From: Megalobrama amblycephala
Taxonomy: Eukaryota; Chordata; Actinopteri; Cypriniformes; Xenocyprididae
Length of the DNA stretch: 64,000 nt
Direction of reading: 5' to 3'
NCBI RefSeq assembly: GCF_018812025.1
Contig: NC_063051.1
Coordinates: forward strand, 4,074,896 to 4,138,895
Shown piece by piece: positions 61,440 through 64,000 of the stretch. A program made the position numbers and the translations under genes. Numbering within the stretch: the first letter of the stretch is position 1; each line of letters opens with the position of its first letter. Below the pieces are notes generated by a model. That model searched no databases. It was not told where the DNA came from and saw nothing but the letters and a program-made list of their open reading frames with translations.

Positions 61440-64000
61440 ACGCTTTTTGTACTTAGTACAAATAGTGGCAGTGTATTGTAGTATATTATAAAACAGTATG
61501 CAATAATAACATATTTAGTGTTTTGATTATATTTATTAACATCATAAATGGATGCTGCCTTACTGGGATATTAATTGTCCCTATCCCTAAAGCCCTCCCC
61601 TGGACTAACCCTACCCATTAAACATATTATATAACCTTTAGGCACTTTATTTCCACTTTTCGAATGTTTCCTTATCTTTTATTTAAAATAAATCTCTCTC
61701 CAATCTCATATGCAATGGGAAAAGAGAGAAGTATGAGTTTGGATAATGGCAGATTCGAACTCCTTACCCTTTACGCCACTGCTCCTGTTACCAGCAGGAT
61801 TCCTTTTGTAATTTTGTCTGACTCAATCAGACAATGGTGGGTGGAAATAGTGGAAATAGCCTCTGCCAACAAGATGGGCTATTTGCACTTTTGTGTAAAC
61901 AGATACTCCAGAAAAAAACATAAACGGAAATTAGAAATGTTCCCTTGGCAACTAAATAAATTACAAATCTAAAACGACAATCTAAAAAACGAATAAAAAT
62001 GTCAAAAGCACATAAATTACTAAAACGTAAACTCAAATTTAAATGAAAACTGAAAATATAAAAATAAAAGCCAATTCAAAATATTAAGAAATACTATAAA
62101 TACATATAAATAATTCTTAAATAACACTGTGCATAATGTACCATGCAATCTAAATATTTTCACTGTTAAATATTAGTTGCACTCAGTCAGAACACCTTAA
62201 AGCAACAACAAAGCAACACTTTCTAGCATATTTCACACAAACAAAATTAAAATATCTAGTATCGTGTTGACAATGATAATTATTCCATCCCTGTACCTGC
62301 CATGATTAATGTCCATCATCCTTTAGCAACATTAATTTATATACATTGTGCACATATGAATACAACTGAGAAAGACTGCAAGGGTGATGAGCAATCATAA
62401 AGCCATTTGTATAGCTCTACTGAGTGAATGAGGTCTGGCATCTCTCTATAAAATTCTTATTGGTATTATGGAGACGACTGCCACAGAAAGGCTACTAAAT
62501 CTTGCCACGATGATCCACATTAGTAATGGCTAATTATCTTTTAACGACGGTGGCAACCAGGCAATGCATACCGAAGGGTCATAGATCACCATGTTTAATC
62601 GCCATTTCTCTCATTTCATCGTATCTTTGGAATCCCTGTGGCACAAATGATTAGAATAAATTCTGTGTGCATGAATAAAACATAATGTATATATGTAAAG
62701 CGTGCATATGTAATGAGCATGCAAATCACAAAATAGGCCTTGTTATAAAGAATATGCCTGGGGCTAGTGGCAAAATTCATAAAGATGACCTAAAAACTGC
62801 AGAAGTGGTTTTACCTGAGTCGCCATGGTGATGGAACCATTCTCAATGTTCTATGATTAGCACGACCTTCTGCAGAGCCTTCAGAATAAGGCAGGTAAGG
62901 CACATCTAAAGCTTGACAGTTTGTGATGACAGCTTCTGAAGGTTTTTGTCAGAGAGGAGGACTCAACCACTCTTGACAATATCAGGTTCTGGTGTCAGTG
63001 CTTTGAAATTAAAATGCAGTTTCTCATTTCATATGCCACCAAAGATGTTTCCATGCTTTAAAGAGGAAAACAACTTCAATCTGACTGATATTACAGGAAA
63101 AAAATATGAAATGTTGCCATTCATCAAAAGTATGGTAATGACAAACATGTTTTTGTGCATTAATGACTATAGACATAGCTCAATGATATGACCTCCCACT
63201 GTGAGAGAATACGATTAGATCTTTAGAACACTAAACAACCGCAACTGCTAGATCACATGCAGTACTGAACACAAATTTATAAACAAGATATGGAGAATTA
63301 AACAAAGAATATTTCAGAGAAGACAGGAACTATTTTTCTGTGCTTGATCATATAGTTTAAGATCAACGAAACTAAAGAAGGTGAGATATTCTCCTGATAT
63401 TTAATAAACTCTGCATAACAGTAGTTCAGTCTTGCAAACATTTATAGGATTTATGGATATACTTTCATTATAGATCTTCATGCATTAAGTAAATAATATA
63501 ATTTATACTACATTTATATTGATAGATTTTAATTTACATACATTTTTTCAGCATCAAGTAATAAATGTTGGGTTTGGCAATATGATGCATGAAAAATTCT
63601 ATATCTGTATGTCTCTCTTAAACAAACAAAAAAAACCCCCACAAACTTCTTACTTAATTGCCCTCTGAAATTCTCCAATGAACACTCCCACGTACAATTT
63701 GTGCAAGACCTAGATGTACGGTTCATGGGAGTTCACCCTTCAAAAAAAGTCTTTCAGCTGATTTAAGCAACACATTAGTAAGCATCTCTAGAATGTACAT
63801 ACACAATTATTTTGAATGTATAGAGATTATGAACTAATGAGATTTTGGAAAGCAGCTGCACAAAATCCAAATCGACAAGAGAAGCCTGAATAAAATAAGA
63901 CATAGCTTAGGCATCAATGCCTGATTAGAGTATCTGTGTGGTAGTGACCTTCTGAATGCTGTGTGAAAGTCAATTTATAATCCCTGTTTGACAGAGCTGA
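61440..64000. other. No gene seen; possible conserved block
   Basis: A tRNA B-box-like AGTTCGAATCT occurs on the minus strand near 61750-61765, without a tRNA fold. 62450-62660 is low-repeat, with TAATTA-type homeodomain core motifs. No coding gene was recognised up to the window end. Confidence 0.45.

Noticed and set aside
61745..61790. tRNA or SINE on the minus strand (GTTCGAATC B-box)
   Set aside because: The A-box-like sequence is far too close to the B box and no cloverleaf can be drawn; probably a chance match or a scrap.

Overview
The window looks like nuclear DNA from a cyprinid-type teleost fish. It is AT-rich, has long microsatellites, and is packed with short non-autonomous DNA transposons of kinds familiar from zebrafish and carp genomes: TTAA-target elements, hAT-type elements with 8-bp target duplications, and foldback elements. 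No bacterial, viral or organellar gene set is present. Species was not determined.

There is one confident protein-coding gene, lrrn1 (leucine-rich repeat neuronal protein 1), on the minus strand at 21843-23996. The coding sequence is a single uninterrupted 717-codon exon. A good splice acceptor at 24231/24232 shows that the 5' UTR is split. Two short upstream ORFs precede the start codon in the same exon. A CpG-bearing segment ending in a good splice donor (about 29438-29860) is the best candidate for the first exon, giving an intron of about 5.2 kb. A second CpG-rich, CCAAT-containing patch at 31370-31735 is an alternative promoter. The 3' UTR probably runs to a polyadenylation signal at 21085-21090.

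The rest is gene desert with repeats. 1-21 kb: two abutting TTAA elements (786-1515), a deep nest of transposons (3096-5622), a hAT element with perfect target duplication and its own inner palindrome (14607-15658), and palindromic TG/TA/CA microsatellites near 12.3-13.5 kb. 24-38 kb: the lrrn1 intron and upstream DNA with TTAA elements and a palindromic hAT element (38021-38334). 38-48 kb: a REST/RE1-like motif (38825-38845) and a piggyBac-like element (41745-43030), otherwise single-copy-looking DNA. 48-51.4 kb: a DNA transposon carrying a dispersed repeat, which in turn carries an LTR retrotransposon remnant with its LTRs in inverted orientation. 54-61.5 kb: foldback elements, including a 780-bp hairpin with almost identical arms (56529-57308), and a 3-kb TTAA element with a hAT and a foldback element inserted in it.

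The picture fits a neuronal cell-surface gene in a regulatory gene desert. Conserved enhancers are likely but cannot be proved from one sequence. I found no new multi-gene system. The most notable items are the head-to-head LTR insertion, the near-perfect 780-bp hairpin, the nested insertions whose order can be read from intact target duplications, the RE1-like site, and the lrrn1 upstream ORFs.
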